Positions 36,171 through 46,069 of a stretch of 64,000 nucleotides of DNA are shown in pieces. Source of the stretch: Amoeboaphelidium protococcarum (Eukaryota > Aphelidiomycota > Aphelidea); contig JALECJ010000256.1 in assembly GCA_023515745.1 (NCBI GenBank), positions 1,488,001 to 1,552,000 of the forward strand, read 5' to 3'. The notes under the pieces are model-generated. The model was not told the DNA's origin. It worked only from the letters and a program-made list of their open reading frames with translations, and did not search any database. Numbering within the stretch: position 1 is the first letter of the stretch; every line of letters begins with the position of its first letter. The position numbers and the translations under genes are program-made.

Positions 36171-36812
36171 TCACTTTTGTTTCAACCACAATTTGTAGAA
36201 TCCACAGAGAGCCGCAGTGAAGGCACACGTGGCCTGAAATCTGTCGGAAAACTTTAGTTGAAACACGTCGTACGCGCAGAAACCAAAATCTCCCAACAGT
36301 TTCACGATGGACACTTTGACATACAAGAGCTTCTGCTTGTCCACGCTTTTCTGAGCCGTCAAAGATCTATAAGTCTTTATAATGTCACGGAGATCCATGC
36401 ATATACATAGAAACCACATATTATTGCTATAATACTCGAATCTAGCAGAATGAGATTTATCCAGAACACCAACTTTGCACAGAGCCACAATGTCGTCTGA
36501 AATGTCGTTCAGAACGGAGAGAGAGTTGTTCAGTAGAGAGATTTAAGTTTCCACATCTTACTACTAAAAGCCCTTCTTTAGTATTGACTGCACTTCTTAC
36601 CACGGTTGGATGCAATGCATCAATCTCACCATTTTACGAGCATTGGATAGAGCAGATACCAAGTTTGATATCTTTTACAAAGAAGACTTCCCCTCCTTTG
36701 TCAAAACTGAACTTTACGATTGGAGTACATAGAGCTTGCATGCATATTAAATGATTTTCAAAAACTTGTCTCTACCATCAGTAATCAGTAGCACATTGTG
36801 GAGCTTATTCAT
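36171..36812 (-). CDS. PEX11: Peroxisomal membrane elongation factor PEX11 (213 aa)
   Basis: PEX11 tubulates the peroxisomal membrane ahead of division. The N terminus has the family's LLITDGRDKFLKIIQYACKL (residues 8-27). Amphipathic helices with SNARKMVRLMHCI follow, then a middle helix NNMWFLCICMDLRDIIKTYR, and a C-terminal hydrophobic pair ending ALCGFYKLWLKQK, matching the GLYQLW end of PEX11 proteins. Length is typical (yeast Pex11 is 236 aa). Start ATG 36812, no introns. It converges on the ABCD transporter gene, also peroxisomal. Confidence 0.85.
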
Positions 36813-37001
36813 CTTATTTTCTTATTTAAGTACAATTAGATTAAGTTATAAGCTTTTAATTAGGTCTCTATAAAGAATTTCAACTTTGAAGTAGTAGATT
36901 TAACAATTGAAACAACAGGCAAAGAAAACATTTGAGATTTTAGTGACATCAAAGGTCTGAAGCAACTACAGTACATTGACTTGATAATGGATAACACAAA
37001 T

Positions 37002-38243
37002 TCATTAATTAAAGAAGTCACTCTTGGCAAAGGTGACACGTGAAAAGTATAGACATTGAGCTAGATGAAACAGAGCTTGGTCCACAACACATCGTTTGGC
37101 CAACTGCTTTGTCGCCATTGCCTGAGGTGACACGCATAGAGTCAATTAATCGTCGGAACTTTTCAACGAGCACAAATGTCGCTAATTACCATCCATCGAG
37201 TATTCAAACGTTACATTCAATCGTGACTTTTAGCAGTACTCATTCAAAAGTTGCGATTTTAATTTATCATTTTCCACCAGTTCACCATCTTCTTTAACTG
37301 ATGTGGCCTCATCGGCTTGTAATCTTTACTTGAGATGATGCAGAAACGTGCAGGCGAATTATTGAACTTGTTCCCGCGCAATTGTAATATCTTTCTGTAA
37401 GGAGGAATGCAGACGCAGATTATCGCTCAATTGCATCTGATACTGATACTGATGAAGCTATCCTCCAGCATTACCGACTATTTAATCGCTGCTGGTCACC
37501 GATTCTTCTGTGCAACAATAAGATGCACCATAAATATCTTTACAGAGAATTTGTAATTACGCGAAATCCGCTATTTAATGTCCAGCAGTCGTCTAAGACA
37601 TCACTCGATCCTTATAAGGCTGCCAAAGTTTCTCTTCATACAAAACTTCCTTCTCAATTTTAAGCATATAATCTTCATCAAAACGGCTTTGCATCTCGTC
37701 AAGTTTGTTAATGACTCTCTCACGATTTACCTGATACTAATCAATCGCTTATGACACTTGTATTAGTTACTCTTTAAGAAATATATTTAAGATTACAAGT
37801 GAGCCAACCCATTCGCTGCTGACAAAATAAGGAGTTGTCTAGCTATGTAGCCGATATAGAGACTTGATACAATCACGTTAGAGATACAATCGATCACTTT
37901 AGGACAATACAAAATTTTCAAATATTTAATTCAAATCTTACCCATATATGAATATTTTACTCTCAACATTCAAATGCAATTAATTTGCTGTATGTGGACA
38001 CGTTATCATAATGTCCTTTTCTGAATTTAACAATCTCTATACATCTTCAGAAGGGCAGCAAACGTGTAGTCGCGAAGACTTACGTTACAGTGTTGGGACG
38101 TCAGCGGTTAGAACATAAACTTGCCAATTTCTAGGCACTTAGTAAATACCTATATCTCTATAAATACTTGTAAAGTAAGCTTGGCAATCTGTAGACTACC
38201 CACTACAAGACAGATTTAAATACAATTTCCTTTCAACGTTCAT
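37002..38243 (-). CDS. Protein with a C-terminal dsRBD-like domain (413 aa)
   Basis: One frame is open from ATG 38243 to TGA 37002-37004. The last ~75 residues resemble a double-stranded RNA-binding motif: LLNEYCQKSRLNVTFEYSMD near 335-355, then GNQRHLCSL, and MATKQLAKRCVVDQALFHLA, the position of the KKxAK helix. The middle (about 145-290) is helical and coiled-coil-like (NRERVINKLDEMQSRFDEDY). The N-terminal third has no feature I recognise. The canonical GxG and double-Lys of strong dsRNA binders are weak here, so RNA binding is uncertain. It could be a lineage-specific RNA-binding or mitochondrial ribosome-associated protein. It ends AAT-TAA-TGA and starts only 74 bp after the Zn2Cys6 gene stop. 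Confidence 0.6.
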
Positions 38244-38317
38244 CGTGGTAAAATCATTATAAAAGATCATAATAAAACATCGAAATAAAGAGAAACTTTG
38301 CGTAAGCACAACCATCA

Positions 38318-39109
38318 TCAATATATTTTCTAAAATTAAAATTAATCCAATAACTGCTACTACTAGTGCAGTGGCTCTAACTATAGCTACTACTAAGGTA
38401 ACTATTATTACTACTATTGTTGCTGCTGCTGCAAAAGATCCTCGTGATAATGAAAGTAGTCAACGTGATCATCATACTACTCAAAATCCTTATAATACTC
38501 ATTGATAGGGATATGAGTGGAAGACATCAGATCCAACGCGTCCAAGCTATCAGGAATCTCTGCGGAGCTATATCCACCGCTAGTGGAGGACGTGAAATCA
38601 ACCTGATGGTAATTATAATACCCAGGCGGCGCGCTATACATCAGGCTCATATCCTCCTCGACACACAGCAATTGCCTCAATTCATCCACATCAACATCGC
38701 ACAGCTCAGTCTAAGACAAAAACACGTCCAAATTAGTGGCCACATCAGTATTACCCATCAAATTTAGGCTGTCCATATTTATAGCAGTTTTCTCATCCGT
38801 CTGCATCACGATGGATTTCCTGCGAGGAATTCTTCTCTTGACTGGAGCAGACATTGGCTATTGAGTGACAGTGAGGATAGTATTCACCGAATCACCATTA
38901 AATAGATGAGCACCATCGCTGACCTTCTTCTTATACGGACCGCGAACAATGCCCTTTTCGCGCGGCTTCCTCACGTAGTCAACGCAGTCTGTGAGGCCTT
39001 TTGCAGTGCATCTAGAGCAAGGCCTCTGCTCATCGCACTTCTTGCACGCCTTCCTGCAGTTAGTGCACGCTTTCTTCACCTAAATACGCGGCTTCTTGGC
39101 GGAGAGCAT
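38318..39109 (-). CDS. Zn(II)2Cys6 transcription factor with poly-Gln tail (263 aa)
   Basis: Fungal-type binuclear zinc cluster DNA-binding protein. The six zinc cysteines are C15, C18, C25, C31, C34 and C42 (KACTNCRKACKKCDEQRPC, SRCTAKGLTDC). C22 replaces the common His. The cluster is followed by the basic linker KPREKGIVRGPYKKK. The middle is acidic with Tyr and Ser, consistent with an activation region. The C terminus is Gln-rich: after EDLL come three CAG, two CAA, then TAG, TAG, TAA, TAA, TAG, and further TAG clusters, ending FQFQKIY. No large fungal-specific regulatory domain is present, so the protein is short. This family is almost confined to fungi and is a main lineage clue. Start ATG 39109. 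Confidence 0.9.
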
Positions 39110-39679
39110 TGCGTGTGCTTACTATAGAGGCCAATCTATAAAATCTATATGGGGGCGTGTGAACAATAAAATGCTAAAATGGAAAAAAGTATGTGTGAAG
39201 GGGAATTTGCAAATTTTCAATTTCGTGGTCGCGTCATCATCAGCATGGGCTGTGCCACCGCGTGTATTGTCTTAATGGCTCGGCTTCTCCTTTGATCGAG
39301 CTGAAAAGTGTAACGTTGTCGGCTTTGTGTCACTGTGTGAAGACTAACTTAGTGTTGGTCGTGCAAAAGTTGTGGCTCTGGTTACAAAATTAAATATAAA
39401 ACATTTGCACCGAAAGCGCTAGTAAATACATAGTGAACAATTCGGGTAACCTCTAATGTTTGCAGTGTTTGATGTCAAGGAGAGTCTCTAAAACGACGAT
39501 CACTTGAAATTTGAACGGTTGCCGTTTCAGTTTCAGTTTTCATTTTCAGAAACAAAATCAACAATCTTTCCATTCTGGGATTGACTCTCATTTCATAATA
39601 TTTTGACAAAGGCCACAGGCAGCTAGCTCTGTTACAAGATTTCAGGTAAAGTCAAGAATAGTGACAATTGAGTCTCCGT
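39110..39679. promoter_or_regulatory. Divergent promoter region, Zn2Cys6 factor / Kv channel
   Basis: 570 bp between two divergent starts. I see no RNA gene or coding frame. A cluster of cagttt/gttttc repeats lies near 39525-39550. Confidence 0.4.
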
Positions 39680-41833
39680 ATGTCTGAGCCTGAGTACGTT
39701 GAAAGTTATCAAGACTTGCGGCCCAAGCACTTTGGTTCCCCTGTGGAGTAAGTGTTTGACAGCAGTGAATCTATGGAGATGTCGGATTTGCATACGGGAA
39801 ACACTGAGGGCAGTCACGAGTAAATCCTGCTACCACCAAATTATCATTCAGAGATTCCTTTGGCTTCAGGTAATGACCACCATTCGAATGACTTGACAAT
39901 TAATATTGATCAAGGCGCTGACCACAAGACTGCTGCGTCTCACCAAGATGATCCTCATAATTCGCCCAATTCTAATGATGATCACTCTGATGACCATCAT
40001 CATAATAATCAACATTAAAGTGATAGAAGTGATCAGAATTCATAAAGTGTAGAGAGCTCATTCCTGAATTCTGATTTCGATGAATAGTTGTATGTGAGGA
40101 CACTGTCGCCGTGGCAGCAGAAGTTATATGGATTCTTTGAAGCTCACAACTCCATTTGGGCTAAACTGTTTATGCTTGTCTCTTATGCTTTTATTGTGGG
40201 CGCCATTATTACGGTACCTGTATAGACTCTGCCATAGTTTACAAACTCTGATGGCACTGAAAGTACACTTACTGACGATTTGATTCCATTCTAGATTGTG
40301 GCAAGTACCTGGTGGTCTATCGAGTTATTGGGGCGATTCTTGGCGACTAATCATAAGTTGACATTCTTCACTCACTTCCTCAACTTTATTGATCTGCTGT
40401 CAATCTTACCAGTATTCTTTATTGGCGTATCCGATCCTAATGTTAAGAGTGCTGTCAATATTCTATCAGTGCTTCGAATATTGAAGGCACTGAAGTTGGC
40501 CAAGTATAATGTCGGTATACGCGTTGGACTGCTAGCCATAAGAAGGAGTAAAGATGCTGTGTTTATGCTCTTGCTGTTCCTCATTCTCTCTCTGCTGATC
40601 ACCTCAACACTCATGTACTGGGCAGAACGTGGTTAGTGGGATTAGCAGGAGAGGTAATGGGTGCGTCCCGATGGGAGCAGATCGCCGTTCAATTCTATTC
40701 CTGAAGGATTCTACTGGGGAATAACCACTCTTTCCACCACGGGATATGGCGATACTTATCCCATTACGCCTTGGGGTAAGTTTATCGCTTCCATCACGAT
40801 GGTTCTCTCTATCATGACCATCGCTCTTCCCACCTCTATCATTGGATCGAATTTTATGGCAGAGTATCAACTATATCAGAAGCATCTGCTGCAAAAGAAG
40901 CTGGTCAGGAACTAGCGCAAGACTAATCGCTCTAAAAGCACGTAATCTACGGGAACTGCGGACGCTAATGTATCAGCCACCTTAAATACTACTCAGAGCG
41001 CGGAGAGGACGAAAGAGCAAATTAAGTCTTTGAAGGAGCAGAACGATTCGCTTTATCTCGCACTGGCAGAAATCCAAGACAAGTTGAATGATGTCAGTCC
41101 ACCTCAGTACTATGTAAAGTTTAAAGAGTTGAAAGTCTAACACGACCAGTCGCTTGTCAAGATTGAATTTTTAGAAAAAGAGCTTGCCAAGTGGAAACAC
41201 ATTGCCAAAGACTTGACAAAGAAGAATAAGAGCCTCACAGAGTATTTTAAAGTGAAGAACATCGCTTCGCCAGTTGTCAGTATTGTAAAAGGCACCAAGA
41301 ATGCTGCATCTGGGATTATGAATAGCATAGAGAATGTTTTTGAACAATCAGATTATTTGGACCATGTTGAGAGTATGGACGAAAAGAAGAGCACTTCTGT
41401 GCGAGCGGCCAAGAAGGCTGGTAAGTGGATTAAGAAAGCGACGGGTATGAGCTCAGCAACATCAGCTACTCCGACCCAGTCAGAACACCTGTCACCTGTA
41501 CGAGATAAAAGAAAAAGTATTCAGACCACCTCATCTAGCTAAGATACTGCAGAAGATGCAGATTATTCAGACTCTCATCTAATGCCACCGCGTCAACAAT
41601 CTCTTGACTCCCTGCACTTGGATGATGACTCTAATCCGTCGCATGGCCTTGATACTTCTCAAGAGTCTGTGGATCATCAACAAGATCATCACAATGATCG
41701 TCATAGTAATTCTGAGAGACATGTAAAGTTTGTCGATGGACATTCTTAATAATCCGCATCTGCTCATGAAGATCATGATGATCATAAAACTGATCACGGC
41801 AATCAACGCGGTTCAAGAAAGAGTACAGGTTGA
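39680..41833 (+). CDS. Shaker-like voltage-gated K+ channel (717 aa)
   Basis: Six-helix potassium channel. After ~150 polar residues rich in His, Asp and Asn come S1 (LFMLVSYAFIVGAIIT, with VQTLPQF as in Kv CLETLPEF), S2 (WWSIELLGRFLA), S3 (FLNFIDLLSILPVFFIG) and S4. S4 is RILKALKLAKY with a basic residue at every third position, then GIRVGLLAIRRSK. S5 is followed by the pore SIPEGFYWGITTLSTTGYGD (filter about 352-357) and S6 (TIALPTSIIGSNFMAEY, PTS where PVP is usual). No T1 tetramerisation domain is evident at the N terminus. A coiled coil (about 445-520) and a disordered His/Asp-rich tail follow. S4 gating charges are mostly Lys. No introns. Converges with the GH18 gene. Confidence 0.92.
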
Positions 41834-41899
41834 TACTATTGTATGATGGATGAGATGAGCTATAAAAGAGATATTGAGAGAAGATAAATAAACGAATAT

Positions 41900-44800
41900 T
41901 CATTATTAAAACCCACCACTATTTCCAGGATTAATACTTCTTCTGCGCACATTGCTGTCGTTGAAGTCGACGACAGACGGTCTAAACTGACTTGGACTAT
42001 ATGGCACTTGAGATTAACTTGTGCCTGCTCTTTCCAACACATTTCCTGAATCCTTTCTTAATGCTCTTGGCTTCGGTTCAACACGATCTGAGGTAAACGG
42101 AGCAGCAGATGGGCCGTTGTACTATCCTTCTGTTTTAGATTTCAGAGATTTCCTCAGCCTGATACCACTAGCGGATAAGAATATCAAGGCACACAAACCC
42201 AAAAATACGGAAAGCCATATCATTATACCTCCGTTACTACCATCGGGACCAAAAATTAGCCCAGCTGAATTGGCAGAGTTGATTTTGGAAACGGACGGAG
42301 GATCTGGGCACGGACAGTCTTAAGAGCAAGAGTTACAATTCTCCCCATACTGGTAATCGCAAACATAATCTCCACATCTGGAAACATATTTCTCATACAT
42401 TCCAACATTGTATTGACAATCCTCCAGACGTCCAAATTTATAGCCTTAATTCTAAGCAATGCTGATAAGATCCTGCACCAACTAGCTGTCGAAATCAGCT
42501 TCCTTTTGCATTATCAACATACTTGAGACCTTGCTATTGTCATACTTATTCTTGAGGCTGTCAGTCACCAACTTCTTAACATATGATTGATAATCCACTG
42601 AAATATTATTGGACTTTTCATACGTCGATTTATCGAAAGGGAGAATATCAGCAAAGGCAACGTTAAATCCAGTCTCGGCTATAATAGTCCTCACCGTTCC
42701 ATTGTGCTGGGCGAAAGGAGGGAATACAGCAGTTGGATACACTCCTAAGAATTGAGCAATTTCTCTAGCGTTCAGGCGCAAGTCTCGGATGATTTCTTCC
42801 TTAGACATTGTCCTGTAAGACTGATAATTGAACGAATTGTGAGCTATAGTATGCCCTTCAACGTAAGCTCTCGTTACCAGATTACGATAGTAAATATTAT
42901 CATTCAGCTAGCTGCCCGCAACAAAGAAAGTGGCTCTAAAGCGATTCCGCAAAAGCCAATTCAGGATAGACTCCAGCTTCTAGGATGGTGATGCATAGAA
43001 TCCGAATGACAGTAAGCCTGGATTAACACACCGCTTCCTATAGGGAACATTCAGATACGGAATGTCTGGGAATTTATCTTTAGGCAATGGTTATTGATAA
43101 GCAGGAAACTTGTGACTCAGACAATCTTACATGGAAGACTGACGATAGCCCGCTTTTCGGAAGATGCTAGCAATCTATCCAATGTTTTCAATCACTTTAG
43201 CATTACCAGCATCAATTCCCACAATCCAGCTCATCGACTCGGGAGAGTAAGTCATCACTGTGTCCTGTGCAGTCTAAACCGCCAGTTGCGCAACCTCCGT
43301 CTCCGTCATAGAACCAACATTCTAAGTCTAAAAGTCAACCAACTGCTTATTGGGAGACAGCACGACTTTGTTCATACCAAAGAGCACATTCAATACCCAA
43401 AAATCATTCTACCCGTATGGTACACTCAAAAGAGGTGAGTACTGACCCAAAATATTGCCGAGAGCATAATCACCTTTCAGCACATCTGTTTCCACATCAG
43501 GTCCTGTCAATGGATACCAAGACTAGAACTGATAACCTGCATGAGTTACAAAATGCCCATCCTGATTAGCCTCATACAGAAGCGATTGTAAGGCATCCTG
43601 TGGCACCGTGAACATTAGCGACGGATTAACAATCATAGTACCGGTAATCTTTAGCGCTCGCAACTAATCCAGTAACATTCTGGTCAACTTTATATCAGGC
43701 CCGCCGGTGAAAACAAAACTAACTTTACCATTGACGGTACATTAAGAATACACTTGAGCCAATTTGGACATATCAATAGGCTCTGGAGGATTAGGATCGC
43801 AATTAATGTTAGTAAATCGCCGACTAGGGACACATGGCACCGAGAATTTTTGAATATACTCCCTAAATGAGCTACTTCCTTCCATCAACTAGCGATAGGC
43901 ACCGCTGACCAAAGTAGAAGATTCATTAACATACAGTCCTTTATCGTAACTGACGTCGTACATGAAAATTCCACCATGTTTATTCTAAAGAGAATACTTG
44001 GTCTTCTCGCTCACACTACGTACATTATCAAAAGTGTGAAATATTTGCTTGGCGCTGCTGAACAGGATAGGCACTTTAGAGTAATCGTCCCAAAAGTACT
44101 AGAAAGACTGTTGTGCAATAGACATTAGTGCAGCATCATAACTAATGAATCCATTAAAATCACCACTATACGGCAAGTGCAGACCATTACCAGTATATCC
44201 AGTTGGCGCATCAACAAGCGTATACGTCTTACCATATTGAGCTACACCAAAAATAAACATCTCTGCGGGAACGCCAGATCTTGACATGAAAAGTCTTATA
44301 ACAGAATCTATGCTCGGATACTGGTTCGGATTCTACAACTCATCATTACTGAATAAGGATGCGTGATGTCTGGTAGCAGTGGAGTTCCACACCGTCTCAT
44401 ATGTCATTATATTATACCAATCCACATGCTCCTACATCGCTTTCAGTTCGAATATAGGTTCAAACAACTCTACCTCATAATACACAGTAACCACCACGTA
44501 ATAATACTTCTAGTATGGTAATTCTAGGATCTAACGGCGGAGTTCTTTGATAAACAGAGTCAGGTGTCTGCCATCTTCTGGATTCTTGAACGATCCAGCA
44601 GGTCCACCTTGAACTGGAAACTCCCAATCGACATCAATTCCATCAAAGCCGTAATCAATCATAAAGTCAATGATGGACTTGGCAAACTATCGCCTACTGT
44701 CTTCAGTAAGTAAAGCATTAGATATGTGATCAGACAGGGTCCATCCACCCAAACTAACAAGAATACTCATATGAGGATTTCGCTTGCGTAGATAATTCAA

Positions 44801-45202
44801 CTAAAGAATATTACCAAAGGTACATTACTTGCAGTTCTGAGGATTAGAATAATCCAGAATTCGGGCATGATCAGCGTAATTGTCTCCAGTGAGCATAGCA
44901 TAACTGCCATCTAGTTATAAAGTGGCATTGAAGAAGCCATAAATCAAATGTGTAATTTAATTACCAGCAACTTCCCACGGTAGCATCGGCCCCAGAGGAG
45001 TGTGTGACTAGTGAGCAGTGTATCCCAAGTAATAAGCCACCAGCTTGGGAGTGCTAGGATCAGGGACAAGAGATGGATCCACAGGTTGTCCAGGCTACTT
45101 CATTCCAGCAGGTTAGATAGTCTTTGAGTAGTCACATGGTATAAATGTTAGTAGTACGACAATTAAATACTGAAGCCAAAACTATGCAAACATGCCTACC
45201 AT
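41900..45202 (-). CDS. GH18 chitinase-like protein with two degenerate NodB domains and membrane anchor (1,100 aa)
   Basis: The N-terminal signal anchor (FWLQYLIVVLLTFIP) is followed by a GH18 domain (about 50-390) with SLGGWTLSD and the catalytic FDGIDVDWEFP (about 177); the Glu acid is present. Two NodB/CE4-like deacetylase domains come next (starting about 487 and 727). Their first motifs read VSFVFTGGPD and LLSFGFYASP rather than TFDDGP. The second metal motif is partly lost (HTIAHNSFNY), so deacetylation is doubtful. A Cys-rich segment (CGDYVCDYQYGENCNSC, near 955-975) resembles those on chytrid chitin deacetylases. A TM helix (MIWLSVFLGLCALIFLSA, about 990-1008) and a cytosolic tail end the protein. 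It looks like a cell-surface chitin binder or hydrolase. It ends TTT-TAA-TAA-TGA. Alternative start at ATG 45193. Confidence 0.85.
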
Positions 45203-45527
45203 ACTCAAATATACCAGCTTTAGAATCGAAGAGATACAATAACAACAATGATGAACAATAAGTTGATCAACAACGACGAGGTTGAAACGAAAGAAGCGAC
45301 AGGTTGAAACAAACGATCCGAGCGCAGTTTCAAATAAAGAGAGAGAGAGAGTGAGAGTGAAGGAAGAACAGTCATTAGGAAAACACGTTCGGCCGGTCAA
45401 TACAAAAATTCATCAAAAGTGAAACATTTCCAAGTTTGACTTCAGCGTGAACTTCTCACTTTCTTGAAACAATAAATAACAAATAGCGTAAAAAGAGTAT
45501 TTGCTCTTATCTATACTGAAATACACT
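45203..45527. promoter_or_regulatory. Divergent promoter region, GH18 gene / OB-fold candidate
   Basis: A GA tract (45339-45352 and beyond), that is CT on the coding strand of the GH18 gene, lies ~135-150 bp upstream of its start. No other element is evident. Confidence 0.4.
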
Positions 45528-46037
45528 ATGGATTAGCAATAATAATTTGGCCTTTTCGTATAGCTTACTCAAGTGCAAGAGTATTTGAGAAAGGTTAAAT
45601 CGCCTCAATGTATAAGATCGATAGGAGTGTAAGATTATAGTTGACTACTGTATACTGAATCGTGACAAGAACTAATGTATCAATGAGCGTGAATGTGTAG
45701 TTTGGTTGATTTCAATCTGGAAAAGGGAGAGGCGTCATTTCGCGGATTGCCATCATCATCATCATCTGCTTTAGCAACTACAAATAACTAAACGCTGAAT
45801 GCCATATCTAAAGCGGACATTACTCTGCTGGATGATTTCGTTCCTCGATGCGGTGATTGCTATCAGTTCATAGCGGATTTTGATTAATATTCTTAAAGTG
45901 ATCTGAATTTGAGGATAAGGATAATTCATCGGATTGAAAAGACTGATCATGCCAGGATGATAATGAAAGTTCACACTGAGTAAGTATGGAACGAGTCTAA
46001 TATTAAAGTGACAAAGCCGATAATAAACTTGACGTGA
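45528..46037 (+). CDS. Small OB-fold candidate, possibly TEN1-like (145 aa)
   Basis: Exons are 45528-45628 and 45701-46037. The 72-nt intron (gtaaga...gtgtag) removes an in-frame TGA and joins the halves in phase. The protein begins MDQQQQFGLFVQL, with four Gln, three of them UAR. Strands SIGVLVDFN, ADITLLDDF and CYQFIADFDQY, then LNLRIRIIHRIEKTDHARMI, suggest a small beta-barrel with a C-terminal helix, as in TEN1 or RPA14. Spacing of the G/C-x-Y strand and the final helix fits TEN1 best, but identity is low and this is a guess. The stop is 33 bp from the converging Rgd2-like gene end. Confidence 0.5.
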
Positions 46038-46069
46038 TTGAGCATTATAAAGTCTTCCTGCAGTATATT

